Assembly (NCBI GenBank): GCA_021613535.1
Contig: CP075494.1
Location: 12,276,001 to 12,340,000 of the forward strand
Source of the DNA: Adineta vaga
Lineage: Eukaryota > Rotifera
Reading direction: 5' to 3'
DNA: 64,000 bases
In this document: positions 12,455 to 23,300 of the stretch, in pieces
Layout: each line of letters starts with the position of its first letter
Position numbering within the stretch: the stretch's first letter is position 1
Notes under the pieces: model-generated
Told to the model about the DNA's origin: nothing
What the model saw: only the letters and a program-made list of their open reading frames with translations
Databases searched by the model: none
Position numbers and translations under genes: made by a program

Positions 12455-13395
12455 CTATATAAGAACATTTCCATCCATCGATGTAAAAAGTTTCCAAATT
12501 TTTTCGGACATTTGTGGTCCAATTTTTCTTGTTGTTGTTAAAACTCCTGCTCCACGTCGAACTTGAATATCAGCTAGTAATAATTTTGCATCATTTTCAG
12601 TTGCACATTGTTTATAAGCTTGAACTAAATTTTGAATTGTTCCATATTGATTCACGATCACTTGTGCTTGTTCAATACCCATATGTGGAAATTGTTGAAG
12701 AATTTGTTTCCATAAAGATTCAAGTGTTTTATTTCCTTGATCAATATCGACACGAATTGGTTTATACTGTTTCAATGTATCAACATGAAATGTAAATGGT
12801 GATAGATTTTTTAAACGTTTTTCTGGAGCAACAGTAACTGCTTTTGTAAAGGAAAAAATTAATGATGCAAGATCATGATCATTTTCGGCATATTTGACAA
12901 TACAATTGAATTGAAATTGTAAATCAAGATATATATGATCTAGATCAGTTGATTTAATAGTTGATGATCGAGTTAATGATTTGCTAAGACTTAAAGAAGA
13001 ATTGACACCAATAATAACAATAGTAATTGACTTTTTAGAATTGTATTTATTGTTAATAGTTTGAAATAGATCGGACATATTGTTTTTATTAATATTACAA
13101 ACTGATACGAATTGAAAGAATTGATCGATAGTCATTAATAGTAATAATTGACTGACGAATTCTTCATCAATATTATTTGCTACATTTGAAATCGACCTGA
13201 AAGAAATATTCATTACGATTGTGAAGAAATCGATGTTAATGAATAGACGAACCAAGTTATAGTATTTGGTACTGGCATACTTTCAATAAGATATTTTGCT
13301 TTTTTATCATCGAATTCTTTGGTTAATGATTTACCCCATGGTTTATCGATGATATTCAAATCAATCCATGCTGTTACTTCATGTGCTTTACTCAT
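12455..13395 (-). CDS. EME1: EME1-type structure-specific endonuclease subunit
   Basis: EME1 is the non-catalytic partner of MUS81 in cutting branched DNA such as replication forks and Holliday junctions. Two exons, 13395-13253 and 13196-12455, with a 56-nt intron, give 294 aa. The C-terminal tandem helix-hairpin-helix region is the strongest mark: VDIDQGNKTLESLWKQILQQ, then LLADIQVRRGAGVLTTTRKI followed by GPQMSEKIW, nearly the vertebrate sequence. The central part corresponds to the degenerate ERCC4 nuclease fold; it also contains FTKAVTVAPEKRL. The protein is about half the vertebrate length (about 570 aa): the long disordered N-terminus is missing. No acceptor-like site precedes the ATG, so this may be the first gene of the EME1-phosphatase-CLPP set. 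Confidence 0.88.
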
Positions 13396-14020
13396 GATTA
13401 ATTGTACAATTGATCAAAATTTTATAGAATTCATTCAAAAATCTTTTGTATAGACAATATACGATTCTTCTATTGGACATAAGGAAAGAACCAACCAGAT
13501 AACATTGAAATAGGTGATGTATGTAAACTGGCTTAAGAAGAGAGAATTCTTTTGATTGAAGACAGATTTTTAAGAAAAAATGACTTTGTTGAATAGTTAG
13601 AAATTCAATTTTATCGATCGTATTTTGTGGCTAGGAAACATTAGTTAAATAATGAGATATTCGACTATAACTGCAGGTGTCGGTGAAAACTCTAAGATAC
13701 TAAGCAAGTAAATGAAGGTAATAAAAACCCGTGCCTTAGATGTATGCGATGGGTCAGAGTGAAGGGCTGACACGCTTAACAATGTTCACCCTCAAGATGC
13801 TTATATCATCTCATTCTTTAAATGATGAATTATGAAGAGTTAAAATCTTCGTATCATAGATAAAGAAAAATATAGTATATATAACTCTATCAGTTGAAAC
13901 AAGATATTGCACCATCAAGACAAATAGTTGTGAAATGACTACAACTGATAGTGATATGCATATATATATATAGAGGGAGAAATAGTAAAATTCGTATTAT
14001 AAAGTTTTTCTATATAGAGA
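13396..14020. other. Divergent intergenic region
   Basis: This is the 5' flank of EME1 (-) and of the acidic protein (+). There is a tatatatata tract at 13961-13971. An acceptor-like tttttctatatag lies 4 nt before the ATG at 14021. No gene seen. Confidence 0.6.
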
Positions 14021-15031
14021 ATGAGTACAAAGTCAATTGATTGTGAATTAATCGCTAATGATCTCAATGAACCAATATCAATACAACTAAATGAAGAACA
14101 GAATGCTCTTTTTGTATTAACAAATCATCAATTAACACGAATTGATTTAAATAAAAAAGAAGACAATATCGAATTGGTTTATCAACATAAAAGAAAATTG
14201 GAAGAGGAGGACGAAGAATATTCTCAAGGTGAATCGGATGAAGAGAATCGTGTTGAAGATCCATTTGAAGATAGTGAACCATCAACAGATGATGATGAAG
14301 ATAAAATAACAAATCGAAGAAATTGGCGACGATATGGATATCGTATTTATCAATTAGATAATCCTTGTTCAATACTATACTTACATGAAAGCAATCAATT
14401 CATTGTTTTAAACGAAGGTGTTATCAGTTTTCTAGCAATTGAACTTGAAAACAATCGACCGTTTGTTCAACGGGCATCAAAAAATATTTTTTGTTATGAT
14501 TATGATATCTTTAAATCAAATGATACAACAAGACAAAGTATTCAACCATGGTCAATTACAACAACATCTATCAAAGATTATTTTATTTTTAGTTTACTTG
14601 ATAAATCTGAACTCTATTCACTGGATATGCGAAATGAAAATATTCAAATTGAAAAATTTACTTCAACAAATATTAACTACTGTCCATATTTACTTTTTTA
14701 TCATCAATCCAATCAAATATTTATTTATGATTCAACACAAATTGTTGTTGCATCAATTGATGATAAAACATCAAGTAAAATTGATTTTCCATTCATTGAA
14801 CAAGGAAAAGGAATATCAACTATGACTATAGACAAATCAGGACTGATTTATATCTTATCTGATTCAATTATTTATAAATGTAATTATCAAGAATTAAAAT
14901 TAAATCTTATTGAATGTTTAGGAAAACTTAATGTAACAATGAATTCTTCTCAAATGATTGTCAAAAATCAAGGATATGAATTTTATATATCCAATTTTCA
15001 AACTTCATCTGTTTATCGTTTCCAAGCATAA
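14021..15031 (+). CDS. Unknown acidic, possibly beta-propeller protein, 336 aa
   Basis: An intact intronless frame of 336 codons. I do not recognise the family. Residues about 60-95 are an acidic low-complexity insert (many Glu/Asp/Ser, e.g. EEEDEEYSQGESDEEN). The rest consists of short hydrophobic beta-like segments at regular spacing (NALFVLTNHQLTRID, NQFIVLNEGVISFLAIE, NQIFIYDSTQIVVASID, GLIYILSDSIIYKCN, YEFYISNFQTSSVYRF), which looks like NHL or WD-type propeller blades, though no canonical GH-WD motif is visible. No signal peptide or membrane segment. It is divergent from EME1. Function unknown; the propeller idea is inference from the pattern only. Confidence 0.75.
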   Translation: MSTKSIDCELIANDLNEPISIQLNEEQNALFVLTNHQLTRIDLNKKEDNIELVYQHKRKLEEEDEEYSQGESDEENRVEDPFEDSEPSTDDDEDKITNRRNWRRYGYRIYQLDNPCSILYLHESNQFIVLNEGVISFLAIELENNRPFVQRASKNIFCYDYDIFKSNDTTRQSIQPWSITTTSIKDYFIFSLLDKSELYSLDMRNENIQIEKFTSTNINYCPYLLFYHQSNQIFIYDSTQIVVASIDDKTSSKIDFPFIEQGKGISTMTIDKSGLIYILSDSIIYKCNYQELKLNLIECLGKLNVTMNSSQMIVKNQGYEFYISNFQTSSVYRFQA

Positions 15032-16864
15032 TAAGAATATCTGACATTCATAAAAACAAAATAGAGATTGACATCTATATTTCTGATTTGTTCTTGACCG
15101 ATCCATCTGTCTTTTCTTTTGAATATATTCGTTATTGTGCTGAAATATTATACAGCTTTGTAAAAAAAAAGAAAAGAATTGGTAGCCATTATCATTATTC
15201 ATATATCTGATAAGAATAATTTCCTTTTTTTGCTAAATACAAGCATCATATTTGAATTGATAAAAATATTTTTGCCAGTTTCATTATCAAGATTGTTCTA
15301 TTTGATTCTAATGTTGACTGGGCAAATTCTTTTCGTTTTCTGTAAACAGATGAAATTTGTTTTGCAAATTATTCGAGTAATAATTTAGTACAATTAATCC
15401 TCGTTTAGATGATTTGTGCTTAACGAAATAAAGAGAAACAATGCCATCATGCTTTCAGTATGATAAATATTGAATTGAATATGTCATAACAATATTCTAT
15501 ATGAAGATTGTCAATGTACCGTTGTATTAGATTGTCTCAATATTTCGTCCTCGTGTTTATCAATAATTAATATGGTGCGACTTTAGGAGCATCGTATTAT
15601 TGGGTTCCTTCGTGTCTTTTTATTATTATGTCGAAGAGCTAAAGTATTGAATATGATATATCTTTTGTTAGATTTTCGATATTGTATTCGGTTCGATCAA
15701 AATAAAACACGAATTCATAGGTAAACTCTGGCTATCCAAATGGGACAACTGGATGCACTAATGTAATTCATATTTCTAGTGTACAATAGTTTACATGTTG
15801 TCATGATGAAAATCTCACTAACTGTACGTGTTATAAAAATTAAACTCATAAACTAAACTAAGGTTTACATCAATCATTTTCTTTATATTCATAAGTTTTA
15901 TCAAAGGCAACATCCTATTTTGTTTGTACTGATTAATACTTCAAATGATTCAACCTTCGGAACGATGTTATGTAAGTTTACTGGAGATTCTTTCTATAAT
16001 TTTTCTATATATTCTATACGTTTATTGTGGTCAAAGAACGTACGATATTTTTACACAGGAAAACGTGCGGAAGATGGGATTCAATCAGTTGCAAATTGTA
16101 GCAATATTTCTTCTTTAGGTGATCTTTTTGAAGAATTTGAATGGGAAACAAAAGAAAGGAGAGTGATAATCGACTTCTGAAAATGGATAAAATATTGATC
16201 AATCCTTTTCTCAACTATTCACTTATATTGATAATGAATAAGTATAAAATACTATGAAAAACTCGGCAAAGAAAAACTAATTGTTCACATTTCCAGTGTC
16301 TCCTTTCAAACAAATTCATGCTTTATTTGTATTGCCATTTATATGATTCCTTCGACAAAGGTGGGAAAAATATCTCAAACTTTCGTACAGGATTTTCCTC
16401 CCAAATATCAATCCTGCTATCTGCAAAATAATTTGCTCTAATATTTTGAACAGGTGAAAAACTTATTTAAAAATCAGAATTTTTTCTCAAAACTAGCACG
16501 ACGATGTTCATCTCCCCCAGCTGGTATTTTATGGTTCTGTTCTTGCATACATTTTTTCGACAGTTTGCTTTGTCAGTATGTGAAAATACAAGTAGAAGAA
16601 GAATTCCGCTATTTCACATATTGAAGTGTCTGAACAAACGAAATTTATAGTTGTTATGTCGTTATAAATCGACAAAGGTTAATATATTATGTTGGAAAAA
16701 AATCATCAAAGGTCATCCGATAAAAATAACAAAGACGAGATGACCAGAGAAAAAAACTTCAACAAGACTCCAAAGATGATCCAGGTTAAAGACAAAAAAA
16801 GCACGAAATACGCAAAATCGCTACAGACAACAAGAAAAATATGTAAAAAGATCAATCAGTACTT
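15032..16864. other. Gene-poor region
   Basis: AT-rich sequence with only short frames lacking any family resemblance or convincing splice structure. A Lys-rich frame at 16689-16907 overlaps the 3' end of the next gene on the other strand and looks spurious. Confidence 0.55.
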
Positions 16865-17647
16865 CTATTTCAAATTATATTGTTTCAACAATTCATCGAC
16901 GACATGATTATCAATAGGTTTTTCGTTGACTAAGATTTTCAGGGCTGCAATAAAGTCGGTCTGTTTTCTTGCGAATTCTTGTTCATCCTAAAATAGAAAA
17001 ATACATTAATTGTGGACAAAGTTGAAAATATTATTTCCGTACGATTATTTTTTCAGCCATATTACCTATATATATGGCGTTATATGGAAAGAAAACGATA
17101 TATATATATATGTTGACATAAGCATTTTTTCAATTGACCTCGTCTGTTTTTGAGAGCGAACAAAAGAGAAGAAAGAAAAATTAATATTCAACATTGATAA
17201 CGGACGAGGTCAATTGAAAAAAATACCGATATATTTATATCTTGCTTTCCACGAAACTCAATAAAACTTACCAGAAATTCTGTTGAATCTGTCTCATTGT
17301 TTTGCTGGAAGTTAATAATAATATTATTAATTTTTGGCCAATAGATTTGATTCAATCCTAAAAGGAAGTTTTTGTTATAATCGAGAAACTTTATAATGTA
17401 TCTACCGTCTTCATCAACTTCGGAAATGACTTCGTTCAATGTTTGAGATGACTCGATTCCAATTGAATTTAGGATCATTTCTAAAAATATACTAGTTGAA
17501 GATGGTATTGTCTTTACTTTCATCCATACCAAATTGATCACAAGTGACCCTACGATCATCATTATTAACACCTTGATTTTGAGTCATTTCCAAAAATTTG
17601 CGATTTGCAGCAGAAATTTTCTGTGACACTGTCATAATACCTTCCAT
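16865..17647 (-). CDS. Small unknown protein with one degenerate EF-hand-like segment
   Basis: Three exons in frame: 17647-17530, 17480-17272 and 16987-16865, with introns of 49 and 284 nt, giving 149 aa from the ATG of MEGIMTVSQK. The segment VTCDQFEMILNSIGIESSQT followed by LNEVISEVDEDGRYIIKF has the spacing of a calmodulin-like helix-loop-helix, but the loop lacks most calcium ligands. The rest is helical and charged, ending in DNHVVDELLKQYNLK. I do not recognise a named family. The ATG is directly preceded by an acceptor-like atatttag, so an upstream exon is likely; the candidate is at 18299-18412, which would be in phase only with a GC donor. The larger intron holds a perfect-looking inverted repeat. 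Confidence 0.6.
17125..17222. repeat. Inverted repeat, 24-nt arms, 50-nt spacer (MITE-like)
   Basis: The left arm 17125-17148 and right arm 17199-17222 are inverted copies with 23 of 24 positions matching (ttttttcaattgacctcgtc is the shared 20-nt core). It lies inside the 284-nt intron of the gene at 16865-17647; the other intron of that gene is only 49 nt. It may be a tiny non-autonomous element or a transcribed hairpin. No clear target-site duplication was found. Confidence 0.75.
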
Positions 17648-18078
17648 CTAAATATGAACAAATAATTCATTCATTGAAAATAATTAATGGTTTCTATTAT
17701 TCTATTTCGTCATTACGAGTATCAAATACAAATATAAAAAATAAAAGAGTGTTTGTAGTTCATATGGACGGCATCATATACCATGGCGATGACTATCATT
17801 ATCGACTAAGAATGATAAGTGACCAGCTATTTCGGTAGTTAATCGAATTTATTCGAAGTGGCGAACAAAATATTATCTGTTTTTCACTGTGATACTAGAA
17901 ATCAACAGAACGAAAAATTATCTATTTCACACACACGACACTTGTTCATATTGTAATAGTAAGGAAGAAAGTAACTGAATGTTGCGAAGCATTAAAATTC
18001 GATTCGAATTGGATTAATAAAAACATTTTTGGTAGATTAATTAAAAAGCTACATGATTCTTGAAAAATCTTTTCTTGA

Positions 18079-18118
18079 GGGTGTGAGTGTTAGATAAATG
18101 CAGCACCCACTCACACCC
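18079..18118. repeat. 11-bp perfect hairpin
   Basis: gggtgtgagtg at 18079-18089 and its exact complement cactcacaccc at 18108-18118 are separated by 18 nt. It sits in otherwise featureless AT-rich DNA. Its role is unknown. Confidence 0.7.
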
Positions 18119-18289
18119 CGTCCAAATTCTTATAGGAAATGGACAGTGAAATTCCTATTATCGAAATTCCAGAGAACCGGCGAATTAATTATGATTAATA
18201 TTTCTAAATCTAGATTTCAAATTTGACCGTATCAAGTTATCTTAGCTTGAATATACTGTCTTGCTTCTCATATTTACAAAATGTTCTTT

Positions 18290-18412
18290 TCATCGTGCCT
18301 CTTGATTATTATCTCCGATGTCGGGATCTTCATCAACTGTTGATGCATCATTAGAAAATTCTTCAACAGTTTCTTCCGTAGTGTTTTGACGTGTTGTTAA
18401 AAGACGAGACAT
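18290..18412 (-). CDS. Possible 5' exon or 40-aa micro-ORF
   Basis: A frame starting MSRLLTTRQNTTEETVEEF and ending with a TGA at 18292-18290. It is preceded by an acceptor-like aattatttag one base before the ATG. It might be the first exon of the gene at 16865-17647: ending at 18299 with a GC donor (gag|gcacga), it gives exactly 38 codons in phase with that gene's first mapped exon. No GT donor fits. It may equally be a chance frame. Confidence 0.3.
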   Translation of the reverse strand: MSRLLTTRQNTTEETVEEFSNDASTVDEDPDIGDNNQEAR

Positions 18413-20341
18413 TCTAAATAATTATCCAATGTTAATTGTACGTTTTAAGAAATCATGAAATTGTACTTTGTTTTTTCATATAGTGATGTTGAAAAGAAAT
18501 GTGAGATCTATAAGCGCAATTAAACGTGGAATATAAAAGAATATATCATTACATTCACTCATATATGTATACATATTTTCATTTATACAATTCTGTAAGA
18601 ATTTTTTTCTTCGAATAAAGATGGAATATATTTCATATTGTTTTATATTCGATGTTTTCCATCTACTTTTCAAAATTAGTCGCAAAAATCAAAGATCTTT
18701 TTACAATCTATGTTTTGATTTATATTTTCTTTGCACACGAAAACTATTTATACATTCTTTTGAAATCGGATAAATTCATTTCTGATTGCGTAAAATAATA
18801 GGTTTATATTTATCTTCGAAAATCTCTCATTTTCGATTAACTCAGAGAACAAGAAAATATTCAGCGTTAGTGAAAAGTATACTTCCTATTATTCATTTTC
18901 CTTTGCCTTTTCTTTTCGCACTCCTCTTCTCATCCTTTCTGTTATTTTCAACTTTATTTTTCTGAAAAGATTTAAAACAATTTCATAAGATTTTACAAAA
19001 TTGACATATTAGATTTAAAGATTTTTTTCATAAAAATTCACATAATATCGTTGAGATCATCTTCCAATTAATTATATTTTACCATCTAAATAAATTTATT
19101 CACATCATACAAATCTCTATAGAAGAAAGAAAACCATATATCGTGTAATCAATTGTCTCTCTATAAATTGAATACTTTTTATTAATTATTAATATCATAA
19201 GATATTTGAAGAATATAGAATTGAGAACTAGAAAGCTTCTGATATATCAATTGATAAAGAAGAACTTATAAAACATAGAATTAACAATGAATCAAATCAT
19301 ATATTCGAGTCGTTCTTCATTAGGTTTTTATTTAAGAATAACTCTTTGTATTGAGAGATGACCATATGCTAATGCATATAAAAATATTTCATCGGTATTC
19401 TCATTGTAATGGTGATAAGTAAGGTGTATATTGATAGTTTTACTAATCCATCGTCATATCTATGTATATTGTTGTAGAAAAAATCAGAATAATGGTGAAA
19501 ACTGATGTGAATAGTACATTTACCGCTTAACCCCATTCACATCCTTATCCACCTTTTGAACAAGGTTGATTTATATAGTTCATATTCTCTGACGACACGT
19601 TCCACCTGAGTAGATTATAATATGTGCTTGCGTATCAAGTATCAATGCTCTATTTCTGTTTGAATAACATGACTCATAAATTAACTCATTGTGTGATATA
19701 ACAAACTCCTTATTTGCACTCAGAAAATTTTTGTTTTTCTTTAAGAGAACATTGACAAGTTGCAATTTCTGTAAACGAATCCTATAATGATCAACAGATA
19801 TTATTACTGTACTTGATAAATCAATGAAATTGTGCAAACTACAACTTTATCTTCTATTGTTTTATCATTTTGAACCACGTCTTTTGATGAAAAAATGGCA
19901 ACTACAGTGTGTAAACTCTATTCAAAATCGACAATTTCATCTGCAATACAAAACAAAAACTATTGTTTAATATGAATAATCAATGTCACTTTGTATTCGA
20001 ATAATCTTAAACAAATATTAATTGCCTATCGAAAAGAAAAAGTAATATTCAACTAAACATCTGTCAGATGGAAAAATCGAGAGTTTTAAATTAAAAAAAG
20101 TTCTTTTGTCAAATAAATATTTATTTCTTCGATCTTTGACATTGACACACAAGCAAATTTTTCGATTGGTGGAAATCAGTTCACCAATCATAAGCAATTT
20201 GCGAGAAATGGAAAGAATGAAAGTGCACGCACGTACATAAATAATAAATATAAATAGGAACGGAACAAAAAGAAAGAAAGAATTAGGTAAGTTGATTTTC
20301 GTTAATGTTCAAATCTAATTATATTCTTTATAAAAGAACTA
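18413..20341. other. Gene-poor region upstream of RAD54L2
   Basis: AT-rich, no supported gene. At the right end, tagGTAAGTTG at 20287 and ctttataaaag ending at about 20336 look like a 50-nt intron in the 5' untranslated region of the RAD54L2 gene, ending five bases before its ATG. Confidence 0.5.
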
Positions 20342-23300
20342 ATGGCAGAATCACCTTCATCAGATGTACTAGATGAATTTTTAGTTAATGATGGTGATGA
20401 TGATGATGATGATGAAGACGATGATGAGAATACACATTCAAATGAAGACAATGATCAAACAACTCTTGTAGCAAATCTTTCACCAACAAATGGATTAAAA
20501 CTGAAAATCAAAAAACGTAAACATGAACAATCATCTCATAGTAAACAAACGAAAAAGAAGAAAAAATCAAAATCACAACCAACTTATATGCGTCGAAATA
20601 TTCGTAATTTATTTACAAATGATAAACTACAAGGTGACACATTATCAGCATTACAAGCTGAACAAGATCGATTAAAACGATTAGAAGAAACTAATCAACA
20701 ATTTCAAACTGTTTATACTCATGCACCAACGCAATCTTTTCAAGTGTCAGCAATCCCAAAACCTAATGAAGAAGAATGCATTGTTCTTGACGATGATGAT
20801 GATGATGATGATGATGATAATGCTGAAGATGAAACGAAAAATGTACTCATGAAACAAAATAATGATTCAGGTTTGTTATTTGAATTCATTTATATTTTAA
20901 GAGAAATTTTTCATTTTAAAAGAATATCCTTCAACAAAAGAAGTAATAGATACAAATGAAAATAGCAATGATTCAGATGTCCAATGTGTTGATAGTGATA
21001 CAGAAATAGTTAATGATAAATTAACACAAAAATTACAACGATTGCATCTTGATGATCGAGTTAATGTACCAGATGAGAATGGTAAGTTATTCGATGATAG
21101 AAACATAGAAAGAAAAAAAAAACTTCATACTTAGGTGATATTCTGGTTAATGTCAATCATCCAAGTGATGATCCTGATTTGTACATACCAAAACATCTTT
21201 GTTTTGATCTTAAACCACATCAAATTGGTGGAATACGTTTTATGTATGATAATATCATTGAATCTCTTCAACGTTTTAAAACAACACGTGGTCTTGGTTG
21301 TATTCTTGCACATGCCATGGGTTGTGGAAAAACTGTACAAGTATTTATTCATCGAAATTTTTTTCTTTTTCAAATTCTTCTATTCAATTCAAATAGGTTA
21401 TCACATTTATCGATATTTTCTTGAAATATACAGCAGCAAAATCAGTCCTTATTGTTGTACCAATCAATACAATACAAAATTGGTCAAACGAATTTAATCG
21501 TTGGTGTCCAGTAGATAATCCAAATCTTGAATATAAACGTTTATTTCAATTGTATATATTAAATGAAACATCGAAAAAAGCTACACAACGTGCTAAAATT
21601 GTACAAAATTGGTCACAATCTGGTGGCGTACTGATTCTTGGTTATGAAATGTTTCGGTTAATGATAATGAAAAAAAATTCCCAAACAAATGCATCGACAA
21701 GAAATAGTAATGCAAATAAACTAATTCTACAAGGACCTACAACACCAGTTATTGTCGATCTCGAAGAAGAAGAGAAGAATTTTGAAACTATGGAAGGTAA
21801 GAATATTACAATCAATATTAAATAGATCGTACCGAATCTGTAGATGACTAATACATCCAGAACCGTTTTTGAAACCATAGGAAACATTTTTTTACGAAAA
21901 TATTATCGAATATTCTTAATGTTAGTCTGAGGTCATTGAGTATACTATGGAATCGATTAATAAACGTAGTAACCAATTTTGAACTTTTAGATATCCGCAA
22001 TGCATTACTTACACCAGATCTTGTTATTTGTGATGAAGGTCATCGAATTAAAAATCATCAAGCAAGTGTTGCTATTGCTCTTAAATCAATTCGTACACCG
22101 TTTGTTTCTTTTCTTTTTTTTTTGTATGTTAAAAATTAATATTTGATATTCATTTCTTCTAGTCGTCGAATTGTTCTCACTGGTTATCCACTACAAAATA
22201 ATCTCATCGGTAACTTTTCTTTTCTTTCTTAATTTTCAAAAAATAATGTTTTCTTTACTTGATAGAATATTGGTGTATGGTGGATTTTGTTCGTCCAAAT
22301 TATCTTGGTAGTAAATTAGAATTTTGCAATATGTTCGAACGTCCTATTCTAAATGGTCAATGTATTGATTCGACACCAGAAGATCGAAAAATCATGCGTG
22401 CACGTGCTCATGTTTTACATAGTTTACTTGAAGGTTTTATTCAAAGACGTGGTCATGATGTTCTTCAATGTGATCTACCACCAAAAACAGAATATGTTAT
22501 TCTATTGAAATTATCAAATGTTCAAAGACAATTATATATGAAATTTCTTGAAGCTATTGGTGCCTTATCGAATCTATCAGAGAAAACATTAAATCCATTG
22601 CGAGCATTTGCTATTTGTTGCAAAGTAATAACGAAAACAAAAAATAGATCTGAAAATGTGTACTTTTTCTGTTTTTTGTAGATCTGGAATCATCCTGATG
22701 TTTTACATAAATTTGTTCGTGATCGTCAAGAAGGTTCAGAAGTCGATTTTGATCTTGAATTAGAACAAAATTCAGCAAGTAAAACACCAACTAACAATAG
22801 AACGCGATTGAATAATCGTGCATCTGTAAATATTCGTCCATCATCACAAGTACCCAATCCATATGAACCTCAAGCAACGATATATCCAATTGAAAAAAAA
22901 GAATTTGACTATGATTTTGTAAGTTCAACATTTCGTTAAACAAATATTCAGAGATATGGTTTTCATTTTCAGGCAAATTCAATTTTAAATTCATATATTT
23001 GTGGTCAATTAACTAATGGGATTAAATTTAATTTAACTCTAACAATATTGAACCTGTGTATAGAAGCTGGAGACAAAGTTTTGATCTTCAGGTATCAATT
23101 TTTCACTTCAACTTTAAAAAAAAATAGAAAAATTAATACGCATTTTTCTTCTGTAGTCAAAGTTTATTGTCATTGAATAAACTTGAAGAATTTCTTGTTC
23201 AACGTCAAATACCAAATTCAGATCAAAAATGGGAAAAGAATGTGAACTATTATCGTAAGTTATATCTCTATTCGAATGATAATTTATTTCTAATAACACA

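Noticed and set aside
13700-13800. Slightly GC-richer stretch considered as a possible RNA gene
   Set aside because: No cloverleaf, box motifs or extended pairing could be found.
15920-16180. 86-aa frame on the plus strand
   Set aside because: No conserved motif; looks like a chance frame in AT-rich DNA.
16689-16907. Lys-rich 72-aa frame
   Set aside because: Overlaps the 3' exon of the minus-strand gene at 16865-17647 and is low-complexity.
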